From Noviherbaspirillum aerium (GTDB taxonomy: Bacteria; Pseudomonadota; Gammaproteobacteria; Burkholderiales; Burkholderiaceae_D), in NCBI RefSeq assembly GCF_008929045.1, contig NZ_VFAH01000020.1, positions 43,263 through 107,262 on the forward strand: a stretch of DNA of 64,000 nt, given 5' to 3'. The notes beneath the pieces were generated by a model. It had not been told where the DNA came from, searched no databases, and worked only from the letters and a program-made list of their open reading frames with translations. Positions 44,643 to 55,544 of the stretch are shown here, one piece after another. Each line of letters starts with the position of its first letter. Positions within the stretch are counted from its first letter, which is position 1. A program made the position numbers and the translations under genes.

Positions 44643-45674
44643 TTATCCGTTCATCCCGTGCCGTTCGTCTATGTGGGTGTGCTTGATCTTCATGCCGAGC
44701 TTGTTCAGCAAGGCCATGTCCGCATCCGCATCAGGATTGCCGGTAGTCAGCAGTTTGTCGCCATAAAAAATCGAATTGGCGCCGGCCTGGAAGCACATTG
44801 CCTGCACCGCCTCGCCCATCTCGCGGCGGCCGGCCGACAAACGAACACGCGCCTTTGGCATGGTGATGCGCGCGACCGCAATGGTGCGCACGAATTCCAG
44901 CGGATCGAGCGGGTCGAGGCCATGCAACGGCGTGCCCACGACCTGCACCAGATGGTTGATCGGCACCGACTCCGGATACGGATCGAGATTGGCGACCTGC
45001 GCGATTAGGCCTGCGCGCTGCTTGCGCGATTCGCCCATGCCGACGATGCCGCCGCAACACACCTTGATGCCGGCATTGCGCACCTTGTCCAGCGTGTCGA
45101 GACGGTTTTCGTAATTGCGGGTCGTGATAATGTCGTTATAGAACTCGGGGGCGGTGTCGAGGTTGTGGTTGTAATAGTCGAGGCCGGCAGCGGCCAGGCG
45201 CTCTGCCTGCCCGTCTTCAAGCATGCCGAGCGTGGCGCAGGCCTCAAGACCGAGTTCCTTGACGCCGCGCACCATGGCTTCCACGTGATCCAAGTCGCGG
45301 TCCTTGGGACTGCGCCAGGCAGCGCCCATGCAAAAGCGCGTTGCGCCGTGGGCTTTCGCCGCGCGCGCCGCTTCCAGCACCGTTTCCAGCTCAAGCAATT
45401 TCTTGGCGGTGACGCCGGTGTCGTAGCGGGCTGCCTGCGGGCAGTAGCCGCAGTCTTCCGGGCAGCCTCCGGTCTTGATCGACAGCAGCGTGGCCAGCTC
45501 GACTTCCTGCGGATCGAAGTTGGCGCGATGGACCTGCTGCGCCCGAAACATCAGTTCGCTGAACGGCAGGTTGAACAGTTCCAGCACTTTTTCTTCCGGC
45601 CAGGTTTTTTCGACCTCAATCCGGGCCGCGGCGGGAGTACGAAGTTCATGGAAAGAAATGGCTTGCGATGACAT
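44643..45674 (-). CDS. bioB: Biotin synthase
   Basis: A 343-residue radical-SAM enzyme that inserts sulfur into dethiobiotin. The cluster motif CPEDCGYC (C71, C75, C78) follows 'LLSIKTGG'. '[20 protein letters not shown]', '[20 protein letters not shown]', '[15 protein letters not shown]' and '[16 protein letters not shown]' carry the second iron-sulfur ligands and SAM-binding residues. The ATG at 45674 has AAAGGA before it; a longer open frame upstream is not needed. No other bio genes are near, so biosynthesis must be completed elsewhere. Its presence fits the biotin need of the carboxylase 10 kb away. Confidence 0.95.
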   Translation of the reverse strand: MSSQAISFHELRTPAAARIEVEKTWPEEKVLELFNLPFSELMFRAQQVHRANFDPQEVELATLLSIKTGGCPEDCGYCPQAARYDTGVTAKKLLELETVLEAARAAKAHGATRFCMGAAWRSPKDRDLDHVEAMVRGVKELGLEACATLGMLEDGQAERLAAAGLDYYNHNLDTAPEFYNDIITTRNYENRLDTLDKVRNAGIKVCCGGIVGMGESRKQRAGLIAQVANLDPYPESVPINHLVQVVGTPLHGLDPLDPLEFVRTIAVARITMPKARVRLSAGRREMGEAVQAMCFQAGANSIFYGDKLLTTGNPDADADMALLNKLGMKIKHTHIDERHGMNG

Positions 45675-45903
45675 TGTTGTCCTTTCGTATTTTGGTCTGC
45701 GCATGTGCAACGTACGGGCTGATGCGTGCGAGAGAATTCTGTCAAACATGGTGCAAGACGTCTTGCGCCAACATGCTGGTAGCATAGACTGCCGAAAGGC
45801 CAGCCAGTTAACGCAAGAATTCATTGGTCGGCCACGCTAGTTTTCTGAACTAGATGGAAAACACTTACTCAATACAACACGCCGTCAGGCGAAGGAGACA
45901 ACT

Positions 45904-47145
45904 GTGCAAATCCCATTTCCATATCTCGTTCCCGTCAAGCTCGCAGCCCTCACCCTGGTCGCATCATCCGCAATAGCGGACACCGTGAAGATTGCCGTCA
46001 TCGATCCGCTTTCCGGGCCGTTCGCCGCGCTCGGTGAGAACCAGCTGAAAAGCTGGCAAATCATGGGAGAGATCGCCAACAAGGAAAAATGGGCAGGCGA
46101 GCATACGCTGGAATTCGTCGCTTTCGACAACAAGGCTAGCCCGCAGGAGAGCCTGAACCAGCTCAAGCGCGCGATTGACGGCGGGTTCCGCTATATCGCG
46201 CAGGCCAACGGCTCGGGCGCGGGACTGGCACTGATCGATGCCATTAACAAGTACAACGAGCGCCATCCCGGCAAGGAAGTCATTTATATCAATCATGGCG
46301 CGGTGGACCCGGAACTTACCAACGGAAAATGCAGCTTCTGGCACTTCAGCTTCGATTCGAACTCCGATATGAAGATGCAGGCCCTGGTCGAACATATGTC
46401 TCAGGATAAGAACATTAAAAAGGTCTACATCATCGGCCAGGACTACGCATTCGGCCGGTCGGTGAGCAAGTCCGCGAAAGAGTACCTAAAAGGAAAACGG
46501 CCGGATGTGGAGATTGTCGGCGACGATCTTCATCCGATTGGGCAGGTGAAGGACTTTGCACCCTATGTCAGCAAGATTAAAGCATCAGGTGCGGATACTG
46601 TCATTACCGGCAACTGGGGAGCCGACCTTGCCCTGTTGATCAAGGCATCTAAGGATGCCGGCGTCGACGCCAACTTCTATACCTATTACGCAGTCCTCAA
46701 GGGCGCGCCCACTGCAATGGGTAGCGCCGGGGCGGGAAAGGTCAGGTACGTTGGTGTATGGAACGTCAACAACGAATCCTACACAGGCAAGGATATTGTC
46801 GATATATTTAAGGCGAAGTACAACGATGACTACACCTGGATGCAAACCCATTCGGCAGTGACCATGCTGAGCAAGGCGATACGTGAAGCAAAAACCACCG
46901 ACCCGGTCAAGGTAGCGCTGAAGATGGAAGGCATGACCGTCAAGAGCCTGAACGGTGATGTCACCATGCGCGCCGCCGACCACCAGTTGCAGCAGCCACT
47001 GTATATCGCCGTGTGGTCGAAGGCGGGTGAGAAGGAAGTCAGGTTCGATCAGGAAGGAACCGGATTCGGATGGAAGACGGAAAAGAAAATTCCACCCGAG
47101 ATCGCTACACAGCCGACGGTTTGTAAGATGAAGCGCCCGTCTTAG
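45904..47145 (+). CDS. Liv-type ABC transporter substrate-binding protein
   Basis: A 413-residue receptor of the branched-chain amino acid (LivK-like, type I fold) family. The signal peptide ends after 'ASSAIA'. The mature start 'DTVKIAVIDPLSGPFAALGE' is typical. Further family marks are 'EFVAFDNKASPQESLNQLKR', 'KKVYIIGQDYAFGRSVSKSA' and 'GADTVITGNWGADLALLIKA'. The start is a GTG with GAAGGAG upstream. No permease or ATPase genes are adjacent, so it is an orphan. Many relatives bind aromatic or short-chain acids rather than amino acids. Confidence 0.92.
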   Translation: MQIPFPYLVPVKLAALTLVASSAIADTVKIAVIDPLSGPFAALGENQLKSWQIMGEIANKEKWAGEHTLEFVAFDNKASPQESLNQLKRAIDGGFRYIAQANGSGAGLALIDAINKYNERHPGKEVIYINHGAVDPELTNGKCSFWHFSFDSNSDMKMQALVEHMSQDKNIKKVYIIGQDYAFGRSVSKSAKEYLKGKRPDVEIVGDDLHPIGQVKDFAPYVSKIKASGADTVITGNWGADLALLIKASKDAGVDANFYTYYAVLKGAPTAMGSAGAGKVRYVGVWNVNNESYTGKDIVDIFKAKYNDDYTWMQTHSAVTMLSKAIREAKTTDPVKVALKMEGMTVKSLNGDVTMRAADHQLQQPLYIAVWSKAGEKEVRFDQEGTGFGWKTEKKIPPEIATQPTVCKMKRPS

Positions 47146-47164
47146 AACCACCCCTTTCAAGGTC

Positions 47165-47531
47165 TTACTTAACGAGTCGATTTTTGAGAACCCGTGCGGT
47201 GGCGACATGACGCCGTGCGACCGCACCTGAGACATAGCCCTTCTTTGCCGATGGTTTCGGGCGGCGCGGACGCTTTCGCAGTGCCTTGGGATTGGCATGC
47301 AGTGCTATTTGCAGCAATATCTCCGGCAGCTGGGCCGCAGTCATGCGGTCGTAAGGCTCCCATGCTGCTGGTATAAAAGCCATCACCATGCCAGCATAGC
47401 GCGCACGGATTTCATCAGCGAATCAGTAAGGCGACAGTTCTATATCATCGTATTGCAGCTTGTGCGCAGCCCACACCGCCGATTGCAATACCGCCAGCAC
47501 GTTGTACGCCATCACCGCCACGCCGGAGGCA
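47165..47531 (-). pseudogene. IS4-like transposase, C-terminal remnant
   Basis: Leftward reading gives 'AVMAYNVLAVLQSAVWAAHK', a TAA after 'ELSPY', then 'FADEIRARYAGMVMAFIPAA' and the basic tail 'RPRRPKPSAKKGYVSGAVAR', 'RHVATARVLKNR'. That tail is common at the end of one IS4-group transposase type. Catalytic parts are absent. It is cut at its upstream side by an IS701-like remnant. Confidence 0.65.
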
Positions 47532-47717
47532 ACCAGTGCCGCAAGGCGTGCATCCAGCGCAACCATATCGCCTGCGCCATGCTCGTCTGGCCCCGCTTGA
47601 CCGACCTCGCACGCCAAACCCAACAAACCGTCTACCGCATCAAGCACGGACTGCTCAACAACTACCTCCGTCAGCAGCTCAAAAAACCTTCCGTCAAGAT
47701 GCGCTTTGCGTAAGTTC
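47532..47717 (+). pseudogene. IS701-like element, right-end remnant (copy 3)
   Basis: It matches the right end of copies 1 and 2 but with differences, and here the frame is intact: 'CRKACIQRNHIACAMLVW', 'RLTDLARQTQQTVYRIKHGL', 'LNNYLRQQLKKPSVKMRFA'. The terminal repeat has decayed to TTTGCGTAAGTTC. It represents an older or separate insertion and shows what the undamaged C-terminus looked like. Confidence 0.75.
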
Positions 47718-47753
47718 TAAAGGTTTGTTCCAATAAGAGGAGGAAAAGACATG

Positions 47754-48742
47754 TCATTCATCCTGTGCCGAACCCGGCAGCAGCACGATCTTGCCGGTCA
47801 CCTTGCGGGCTGCGACTTCAACCAGCGCCTGGGCTGCCTGTTCCAGGGGGTAGCGCTTCGAGATGTAGGGGCGCACCTTCCCCTGCCGAAACCATTCGAC
47901 CAGTTCCCGTGTCAGCGCCGCCGCGCGTTCCGGTTCACTGCGCAGGAAGCCGCCCCACCACACGCCGACAATGGAACAGCCCTTGAGCAATGTGAGATTG
48001 AGCGCGATCTTGGGAATTTCGCCTGCAGTAAAGCCGATAACCAGAAAGTGGCCGTTCCAGGCCATGCTGCGCAGCGCCGCTTCGCTGTAGCTGCCCCCCA
48101 CGGGGTCGTAGACGATATCCACCCCGCGCCCGCCGGTGAGCTCCTTCAGGCGCTGGCGAAGGTCTTCCCGGCTGTAGTTGATGACCTCGTCGGCACCGTG
48201 CTCGCGGCACAGGGCGAGCTTCTCGTCGCTGGATGCTGCAGCGATGACCCGCGCGCCGAGCAGCTTGCCCAGTTCGACTGCGGAAAGGCCAGTGCCGCCG
48301 GCGGCACCAAGCACCAGCAGGGTTTCGCCGGGTCGCAGCGCCGCGCGCTCCTGCAATGCGTAATGGGTCGTTCCGTAGGCGATCAGGAATGCCGCCGCGT
48401 CCGGGAAATCGATGCCGTCGGGAAGTGCGAAGGTATCCTCCTCCCGTGCCAGCGTCTGCTCGGCATAGCCGCCATAGCCAGGCACGGCGATTACCCGGTC
48501 GCCCGGCCGGAAGGCGCGCACGCCCACGCCCACTGCCTGCACCAGGCCGGCCACCTCGGCACCGGGAGAAAACGGCAGATCCGGCTTGAGCTGGTATCTG
48601 TTCTCGATGATCAAGGTATCCGGGAAGTTGACGCCAGTTGCGCGTACCGAGATCAGGACCTGCCCCGGTCCCGGCCGCAAGGGTGCGACGTCCTCCAGCA
48701 CCAGCGCCTCGGGCGGACCATATTGCTTGCACAGTACCGCCT

Positions 48743-48746
<4 letters not shown>
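47754..48746 (-). CDS. Quinone oxidoreductase-like medium-chain dehydrogenase
   Basis: A 330-residue zinc-independent MDR enzyme. The opening '[20 protein letters not shown]' and '[15 protein letters not shown]' are typical of quinone oxidoreductases. The NADPH site is '[20 protein letters not shown]' and '[20 protein letters not shown]'. Such enzymes reduce quinones or alpha,beta-unsaturated carbonyls, including enoyl thioesters. The ATG overlaps the upstream dehydrogenase stop by four bases (ATGA), making it the last gene of the 16 kb leftward run. Confidence 0.92.
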
Positions 48747-49966
<1,220 letters not shown>

Positions 49967-49980
49967 GTTGTTTTCCTCGT

Positions 49981-50760
49981 TCAGGACTTCGTCGATGGCG
50001 GTTGCTGCTGGTAGCGCCGCATGCCCTTGAGCCAGCGGTCATAATCCGCGCCCTTGCGTCGCATGTATTCAAGCACTTCAGGATGCGTGAGAATCAGGAA
50101 GCGTTCCGCATCGATGCCCTGGACAATGGCTTCGGCAGCGTCCGCCGGCTCGACCGCGGCGGCAAGCAGCGCGGGCTGGTCAACCTCGCTCACGCTGCCG
50201 AGCAGCATGTTGGTGCGCACGCCCATCGGGCAGAAGCAGCTGACCTTGATGCCGCGATCGCCGTAGGTGATCGACAGCCATTCCGCAAACGCCACCGCAC
50301 CGTGTTTCGTGACCGCATAGGAAGCATCCGAGATTGACAGCAAGCCCGCTGCCGAGGCGGTCTGCAACAGATAGCCCTCGCCGCGCTCCAGCATGTGCGG
50401 AACCACCGCCCGCGCCGCATACACATGCGCCATCAGGTTGACCGACCATGCCTTTTCCCAGTCTGCATCGGAGGATTCCAGTCCATTGCCAATCGATACT
50501 CCGGCATTGGAGCAGAAAAGGTCGATGTGCCCGTGGGTCGCCACCGTGCTCGCGACCAGTTCCGCAAGTTCCTGCTCCCTTGCCACGTTGACCGCCATCC
50601 CCATGCCGCCGATTTCCGAAGCAACTTTGCTGGCGGCCGTGCCGTCAAGATCGGCCACCACTACCGCCCGCGCACCCTCGGCTGCGAAGCGGCGCGCCAT
50701 CGCGGCGCCGATCCCGTTTCCGCCGCCGGTGACGACGACGACCTTGTCTCTGATCTTCAT
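49981..50760 (-). CDS. Short-chain dehydrogenase/reductase (LvaD-like position)
   Basis: A 259-residue SDR with '[20 protein letters not shown]' (cofactor site), '[10 protein letters not shown]', '[12 protein letters not shown]', the active site '[17 protein letters not shown]' (YxxxK complete) and '[17 protein letters not shown]'. It oxidises or reduces a hydroxy/oxo-acyl compound with NAD(P). The ATG at 50760 was taken as the start because the Rossmann motif follows at once; the longer open frame has no homologous features. In lva clusters an SDR follows the dehydrogenase; here it precedes it in transcription order. Confidence 0.9.
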   Translation of the reverse strand: MKIRDKVVVVTGGGNGIGAAMARRFAAEGARAVVVADLDGTAASKVASEIGGMGMAVNVAREQELAELVASTVATHGHIDLFCSNAGVSIGNGLESSDADWEKAWSVNLMAHVYAARAVVPHMLERGEGYLLQTASAAGLLSISDASYAVTKHGAVAFAEWLSITYGDRGIKVSCFCPMGVRTNMLLGSVSEVDQPALLAAAVEPADAAEAIVQGIDAERFLILTHPEVLEYMRRKGADYDRWLKGMRRYQQQPPSTKS

Positions 50761-50809
50761 GTTTTGTCCTTTTCTCCAAATCGTGTGTTTGGCGGCGGTC
50801 GCCGCCTTC

Positions 50810-52489
50810 TCAGCCGGCGGCCGGTGCCGGGTCGGTACGCGCCGCTTCGGCCGCGAACATTTCGCGCAGCCTGAACTTCTGTACCTTGCCCGAAGGTGTG
50901 AGCGGAAACTGCTCGACCACGCGCAGGTACTTGGGGATCTTGTAACGGGCGATGCGGTCATGCAGGCGCTCGCGCATCTGTTCGGCGTTCAGCGACGCTC
51001 CCGGCTTTAGGCGCACGTAAGCGCACACTTCCTCGCCGTACCGTGAGTCGGGCACGCCGACCACGTTGGCATCGGTGATCTCTTCCAGCGTCAGCAGGAC
51101 TTCCTCGATCTCACGCGGCGAGATGTTTTCCCCGCCACGGATGATCATGTCCTTGGCGCGGCCGCTGATCCACAGGTAGCCGAGCTCGTCCATGCGCCCC
51201 AAATCGCCGGTACGCAGCCAGCCGTCCGCCGACAACGCGTCGCGCGTGGCTTGCGCATTGCCGAAGTATCCCTTCATCACCAGCCAGCCGCGGGTACGCA
51301 CCTCGCCTACCTCGCCCAATGGAACCCTGTTTCCGCCGGCATCGACCAGATCCACCTCGGCGGCGGGAAGCGGCTGACCGCAACTGCCCATCTGCAGCTC
51401 CTCCGGGTCATGCGGCGCGCTTTGGGTGATGATTGGAGACGCTTCGGTCAGGCCGTAGGTGATCGAGCAGCGCGCGCCGTAGCGCACGTGCCAATGGCGC
51501 AGCAGTTCCACCGGTACGGTGGAACCACCGGTAATCACACGTTCCAGGCTGGCCAGATCGAGGCCCTCGCGGTCGGCAGCTTCTTCCAGTGCAATCAGCA
51601 TCGTCGGCACGGCGCTCAGTACGTTGACGCGTTCGCGCGCGATGGTGCGCGCCACCCGGTCCGGCTCGAAAGTGACGATGGGGTATTGGGTGGTCCCGGA
51701 CGCCAGCGCGCCCAGGGTAGCAATGACACAGCCGCCGCAATGGAACAATGGCATCGGGTTGACCCAGCGGCTGCCTTCGCTCAGCGCCGCACGCTGCGCG
51801 AACAGGCGGCCGTCGTTGACCACGCCGCGATGGCTCAGCTCCGCGCCTTTTGGAAAACCGGTGGTGCCCGAGGTGAACTGTATCTGTACGGTGTCACCTG
51901 CTGCGACGCCCTTGCGGCGCTGCTCGAGGGCGTCTTCGCTTACTGTTGCGCCGCCGGCCAGCCAGTCGGCCCAGGCGATTCCCTTGTCGTCGGGTGCCTT
52001 GCCAATCGCCACGCGCAGACGCAGCGAGGGCGCTTCACGTGCCGCCTCGTGAAACATCTCCCATAGCGACGCGCCGCGATTCTCCGGCAAGGCGAAACAC
52101 GCGTTGACGCTTGCGGTGCGCAGGATGTAGGCAACCTCGGCGCTGCGCAGCAGGGGATTGATCGGTACCAGTACCGCGCCGCAGTAAGCCGCACCGAATT
52201 CCAGCAACAGCCATTCGGGCAGGTTGGTGGCCCATAGCGCCACCCGATCGCCGGGGCCAATACCCGACGCCATCAGGGCGCGGGCAACGACGCGGCTGCG
52301 CTCGCGCAGTTCGGCAAACGACCAACGCAGCGAGAGACCGCGATCCTCATACGCGACATAGGCGAGGCCATCCTGGTCCGGCCACTTACGCGCCGCCTCG
52401 TCGAGCAGGTCGCCAACCGTCATCTCTTTTACCAGGGCCGCCTCATCGGGTGCCGGTATCCAATGCGAAATACCGTTCTCCACAGGCAT
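50810..52489 (-). CDS. AMP-forming acyl-CoA ligase (LvaE-like position)
   Basis: A 559-residue ligase of the FadD type. It has 'QIQFTSGTTGFPKGAELSHR', 'TYGLTEASPIITQS', 'WLRTGDLGRMDELGYLWISG', 'RAKDMIIRGGENISPREIEE' and 'PLTPSGKVQKFRLREMF' with the catalytic Lys. It would activate the acid handled by the kinase and dehydrogenase next door. The ATG shares its A with the DUF6285 stop (TAATG), so translation is coupled. Length and motifs show no lesion. Confidence 0.93.
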   Translation of the reverse strand: MPVENGISHWIPAPDEAALVKEMTVGDLLDEAARKWPDQDGLAYVAYEDRGLSLRWSFAELRERSRVVARALMASGIGPGDRVALWATNLPEWLLLEFGAAYCGAVLVPINPLLRSAEVAYILRTASVNACFALPENRGASLWEMFHEAAREAPSLRLRVAIGKAPDDKGIAWADWLAGGATVSEDALEQRRKGVAAGDTVQIQFTSGTTGFPKGAELSHRGVVNDGRLFAQRAALSEGSRWVNPMPLFHCGGCVIATLGALASGTTQYPIVTFEPDRVARTIARERVNVLSAVPTMLIALEEAADREGLDLASLERVITGGSTVPVELLRHWHVRYGARCSITYGLTEASPIITQSAPHDPEELQMGSCGQPLPAAEVDLVDAGGNRVPLGEVGEVRTRGWLVMKGYFGNAQATRDALSADGWLRTGDLGRMDELGYLWISGRAKDMIIRGGENISPREIEEVLLTLEEITDANVVGVPDSRYGEEVCAYVRLKPGASLNAEQMRERLHDRIARYKIPKYLRVVEQFPLTPSGKVQKFRLREMFAAEAARTDPAPAAG

Positions 52490-52878
52490 TACTGTCCTCC
52501 TTCGGGTTTATGCTGCTGCAACCGCCGGTACGTCAAGTACCCCGGCTGGTCCACCGCGAGTTTCGCCAGGCCGGTGCGCAGCAGATGGGGCATCAGGCCC
52601 GGGGAGTGCGCATTGACTTCGCCGCGCGCGATGCGCTCGCACAGTTCGCGGTTGAGTGCATCGAGTCCGCCTTCGCTACCCAGCAGGTCCTGCAGCCTGG
52701 CACGCTGCTGCGCGTCCGCATCCGGGCCCAGTTCAATTTCTCGTCTGACGATCTCAAGCAGACTGACGGCGACCCGCGCATGGAATGCCGTCAGTCCATC
52801 AAGTCGAGGCAGCGCATCGTCGCGCAGGAAGTCGGCAACGGCCTGGATCAGTTCTGGCGCTGAGGGTTGTTCAGACAT
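52489..52878 (-). CDS. DUF6285 protein (LvaB-like candidate)
   Basis: A 129-residue, all-helical soluble protein: 'APELIQAVADFLRDDALPRL', 'AFHARVAVSLLEIVRREIEL', 'GLDALNRELCERIARGEVNA' and 'LRTGLAKLAVDQPGYLTY'. This family is repeatedly found beside APH-fold kinases and ACAD11-like dehydrogenases. In P. putida a small protein (LvaB) is needed together with the LvaA kinase, and I infer that this is its counterpart. Start and stop are fused to its neighbours (TGATG and TAATG), which points to fixed stoichiometry with the kinase. Confidence 0.8.
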   Translation of the reverse strand: MSEQPSAPELIQAVADFLRDDALPRLDGLTAFHARVAVSLLEIVRREIELGPDADAQQRARLQDLLGSEGGLDALNRELCERIARGEVNAHSPGLMPHLLRTGLAKLAVDQPGYLTYRRLQQHKPEGGQ

Positions 52879-53873
52879 CACTGTTCTCCATCCTGGATCA
52901 GGCACAAGAGATCGATTTCCGCCTCCGAGGCGCGGCGTCCGACCGCCGCACGCTCGACCGTACGGACGTCGCCGCTCTGGTAGGAGACCGCCATCGATTC
53001 GCAGATGACGCCCCACTTCAGCGTCCCCAGTACTTCCCAGAAACGCACCCGCGCCTGGTCGACCTTGCCGCCCGCAGCTTCGTAGCCAGCGAACAGCTCC
53101 TCGCGGGTGCCGAAACCGCCTACCGGCAACTCGCTTCCGTAGCGCCAGGAATTGACGCACATCCAGCCCAGGTCCTCCATCGGATCGCCAAAGTGGGCGA
53201 TTTCCCAGTCGAGGACACCGCACAGCCCGTTTTCATCGATCATGATGTTGCCGTTGCGGAAGTCGCCGTGGACCAGCGTGCGGCGCACCGCGCTTTCCGG
53301 CACGCGTTGCTGCAGCCACTGCAAGGCAAGTTCGAACACCGGCCGTGGCGTGCCCACGGTGTCGTGACGCTTTCTGTAGTAGGCCACCTCCTCGCGTGCG
53401 CCGCTCGCCCGCAGCGGCGGCAGTCGCAAAGGATCAAGCGCATGGATTCGACCCAGCGCCTGTCCGCATTGCCAGGCAAGGCGGCTCCGGGCCTGCGCGT
53501 AGCGGTCATCGCGCAGGATGCGCCGCGAGTTGGCCTCGCCCGCGATGCGCGACATCACATAGCCTTCTCCCAGCCCATCCTCGGGTGCCAGCACGCCTGC
53601 CACGCGCGGCACCGGCACGCCCGATTGGACGACCTGTTCGAGCAGGCAGGCTTCTGTTGCCAGGCCGATTGCTTCTGCCGGCGGCGCAGAGCCCGGCGGT
53701 GCACGGCGCAGGATCAGGGGAACGCGGCCACCGCCGGTGACCGCATCGAACGACCAGGTTTCCTGGCTGGCCCCGCCCGGCAACGCGCGCAGGTCGGCGA
53801 TGCCGTCGGCCTCCGGTATCAGCCGGCCGATCAGGGCGCGAAGACGCGGCGCGAGGATGTCGTCCTGCCTCAC
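52878..53873 (-). CDS. APH-fold phosphotransferase (LvaA-like), second copy
   Basis: A 331-residue kinase-fold protein with 'LPGGASQETWSFDAV' (nucleotide loop), 'VPLILRRAPPG', the Brenner motif HGDFRNGN (202-209) and DWE (222-224). By relation to LvaA and the ACAD10/11 kinase domain it would phosphorylate the 4-hydroxyl of an acyl-CoA. The start is a GTG at 53873 that overlaps the upstream TGA (GTGA). It is only distantly like the copy at 23620-24684, so the two modules may act on different substrates. Confidence 0.86.
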   Translation of the reverse strand: MRQDDILAPRLRALIGRLIPEADGIADLRALPGGASQETWSFDAVTGGGRVPLILRRAPPGSAPPAEAIGLATEACLLEQVVQSGVPVPRVAGVLAPEDGLGEGYVMSRIAGEANSRRILRDDRYAQARSRLAWQCGQALGRIHALDPLRLPPLRASGAREEVAYYRKRHDTVGTPRPVFELALQWLQQRVPESAVRRTLVHGDFRNGNIMIDENGLCGVLDWEIAHFGDPMEDLGWMCVNSWRYGSELPVGGFGTREELFAGYEAAGGKVDQARVRFWEVLGTLKWGVICESMAVSYQSGDVRTVERAAVGRRASEAEIDLLCLIQDGEQ

Positions 53874-54727
53874 CGCATGTTCCCAGCGGCCTGACTGCTG
53901 AAGACGGCTTCCATTGCCATGCCGCCTGCGCCGGCTTCGGTCCACAACGTCAGGCTGTCGCCTTCCTCGCGTCCGGCGTGGACGATGACAGGGGCGCCGA
54001 GAAACAGTGGCGCGCGCGCCCGGCAAACGGCATGAGCGAGAGGGCGCTCCGGATGCCAGGCGCGGTAGCTTTCCGCCAGCAGCGTCGCCTGCAAGGGGCC
54101 GTGCACGATGAGCCCGGGATAGCCGCCGATCTCGCGCGCGTAGTCGCGGTCATAGTGAATGCGATGGGAATTAAAAGTCAGCGCCGAGTAACGGAACAAC
54201 ACCGCCTCGTTGACCGGCCAGACTGCCCTTCCTGCAGACACAGGCGCATCGGGAACGGCAGCGGTGCCGTCGCTCGCGCCGAGAAAGACCGCGCGCGAAC
54301 GCTCGATCACCGCCGGCTGCCGGTCCTGCTCGTAGCAGTGTTCCCAGGTAACGAATACCATGGGTCCGCGCCGGCCTGATTTATAGCGCATCTCGGCGAT
54401 GGTGGAACGCTTGCTCGTTTCCACGCCGATGCGCAACGGCCGTAGAAATTCGAACTCGGCCCCCGCCCACATTAGCTGCTCCAGCGGCACCGGGGGCATC
54501 AGCGCGCCGGTGCGCGGGGCACCGTCCTCACCAAGTTGGTCCGATGGCGTGTCATCGTGAAAGTACAGCCAGTGCCAGAGCGGCGGCAGAATATCGCGAG
54601 GATGCAGCGCCACAGGCAGGCTGAGCGTGGCCGCAAGGGACCTGGCCGGGACCGGACTAAGCACTTCGACGACTGTCTTGCTGCGACCGACCCACGACTG
54701 CAGGGCCTGAAGTTCTTGCTCGGTCAT
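53870..54727 (-). CDS. MaoC/HTD2-type hydratase (mesaconyl-C4-CoA hydratase-like)
   Basis: A 285-residue double hot-dog hydratase. The N-terminal FAS1-like part has 'HPRDILPPLWHWLYFHD', 'GALMPPVPLEQLMWAGAEFE' and 'RSTIAEMRYKSGRRGPMVFV'. The catalytic C-terminal part shows 'LFRYSALTFNSHRIHYDRDY' and 'GGYPGLIVHGPLQATLLAE', with the Asp/His pair of the R-hydratase type. It adds water to an enoyl-CoA or dehydrates a hydroxyacyl-CoA. Both ends overlap the neighbours by four bases, so it is tightly coupled to the kinase and the dehydrogenase. The ATG is at 54727. Confidence 0.88.
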   Translation of the reverse strand: MTEQELQALQSWVGRSKTVVEVLSPVPARSLAATLSLPVALHPRDILPPLWHWLYFHDDTPSDQLGEDGAPRTGALMPPVPLEQLMWAGAEFEFLRPLRIGVETSKRSTIAEMRYKSGRRGPMVFVTWEHCYEQDRQPAVIERSRAVFLGASDGTAAVPDAPVSAGRAVWPVNEAVLFRYSALTFNSHRIHYDRDYAREIGGYPGLIVHGPLQATLLAESYRAWHPERPLAHAVCRARAPLFLGAPVIVHAGREEGDSLTLWTEAGAGGMAMEAVFSSQAAGNMR

Positions 54728-55542
54728 GCCTGGCCTCCCGTCTTTCCGGTGGCGATGGCAAGCCTGCGTTCGACCTCGCGGCTGCTGCCCAGCACGGTCG
54801 GACACAGGCGCGAGCCGCCGTCTACGTCTATCTCGGCGCCGTTCACATAAGCTGCCTCTTCGCCACACAGGAACGCCACGACGGCCGCGATTTCATCGAC
54901 GGTGCCGGGGCGGCGCGCCGGCGTCATGCTCATGGTGTAATCGACGATGGCACGCGGCAGCCGGGCCACCGCGGGAGTAGCGATCAATCCGGGCAGGACG
55001 GCGTTGCAGGTGATGCCGCTGGCGGCGTATTCGAGAGTCACGTTGCGCGTAAGTCCCAGCAGGCCGGACTTGGACGCCGAATAGCCTGCCTGCCGATACA
55101 GGCCGCCGCGCGCGGCAGCGGAGGAAATGTTGACGATTCGGCCCCAGCCACGTGCAGTCATCCCGGGCAGCACTGCCCGGATCAGATTGAACGGTCCGGT
55201 GAGATTCACCCCGATTTCGCCCGCCCACTGCGCATCCTCCATGCGGTCCAGCGGCGCGATGGTGGCGGTCAGCCCCGCATTATTGATCAGGCAGTCGATC
55301 ACGCCGAAGCGGGCCTCGGCAGCCGCGACGGCTTCGCGAACCTGGGCAAAGTTGGCCACGTCCGCGCGCAGCGTCAGCGTCTGCACACCAGTACCGGCAA
55401 GGGTACTGGCCGTCTCGTCGACCGTATCGCTGACATCCATCAGCACAAGCTGCGCGCCTTCTGCGGCCAGCCGCCGTGAAATCGCGCTGCCAATACCGCC
55501 GCCGGCTCCCGTCACCAGAGCGACTTTTCCCTGGAACCGCAT
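54724..55542 (-). CDS. Short-chain dehydrogenase/reductase
   Basis: A 272-residue SDR with 'KVALVTGAGGGIGSAISRRL', 'DVSDTVDETAS', 'DCLINNAGLTATIAPLDR', 'INISS'-type Ser in 'RIVNISSAAARGGLYRQAGY', YSASK as active site, and 'GAEIDVDGGSRLCP' near the end. NAD(H) preference is suggested by the Asp after the second strand (LVLMDVS). It lies two bases after the next SDR's stop and overlaps the hydratase start, so it works in the same pathway, probably on a hydroxyacyl-CoA. The start at 55542 puts the Rossmann fold at the N-terminus. Confidence 0.9.
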   Translation of the reverse strand: MRFQGKVALVTGAGGGIGSAISRRLAAEGAQLVLMDVSDTVDETASTLAGTGVQTLTLRADVANFAQVREAVAAAEARFGVIDCLINNAGLTATIAPLDRMEDAQWAGEIGVNLTGPFNLIRAVLPGMTARGWGRIVNISSAAARGGLYRQAGYSASKSGLLGLTRNVTLEYAASGITCNAVLPGLIATPAVARLPRAIVDYTMSMTPARRPGTVDEIAAVVAFLCGEEAAYVNGAEIDVDGGSRLCPTVLGSSREVERRLAIATGKTGGQA

Positions 55543-55544
55543 GG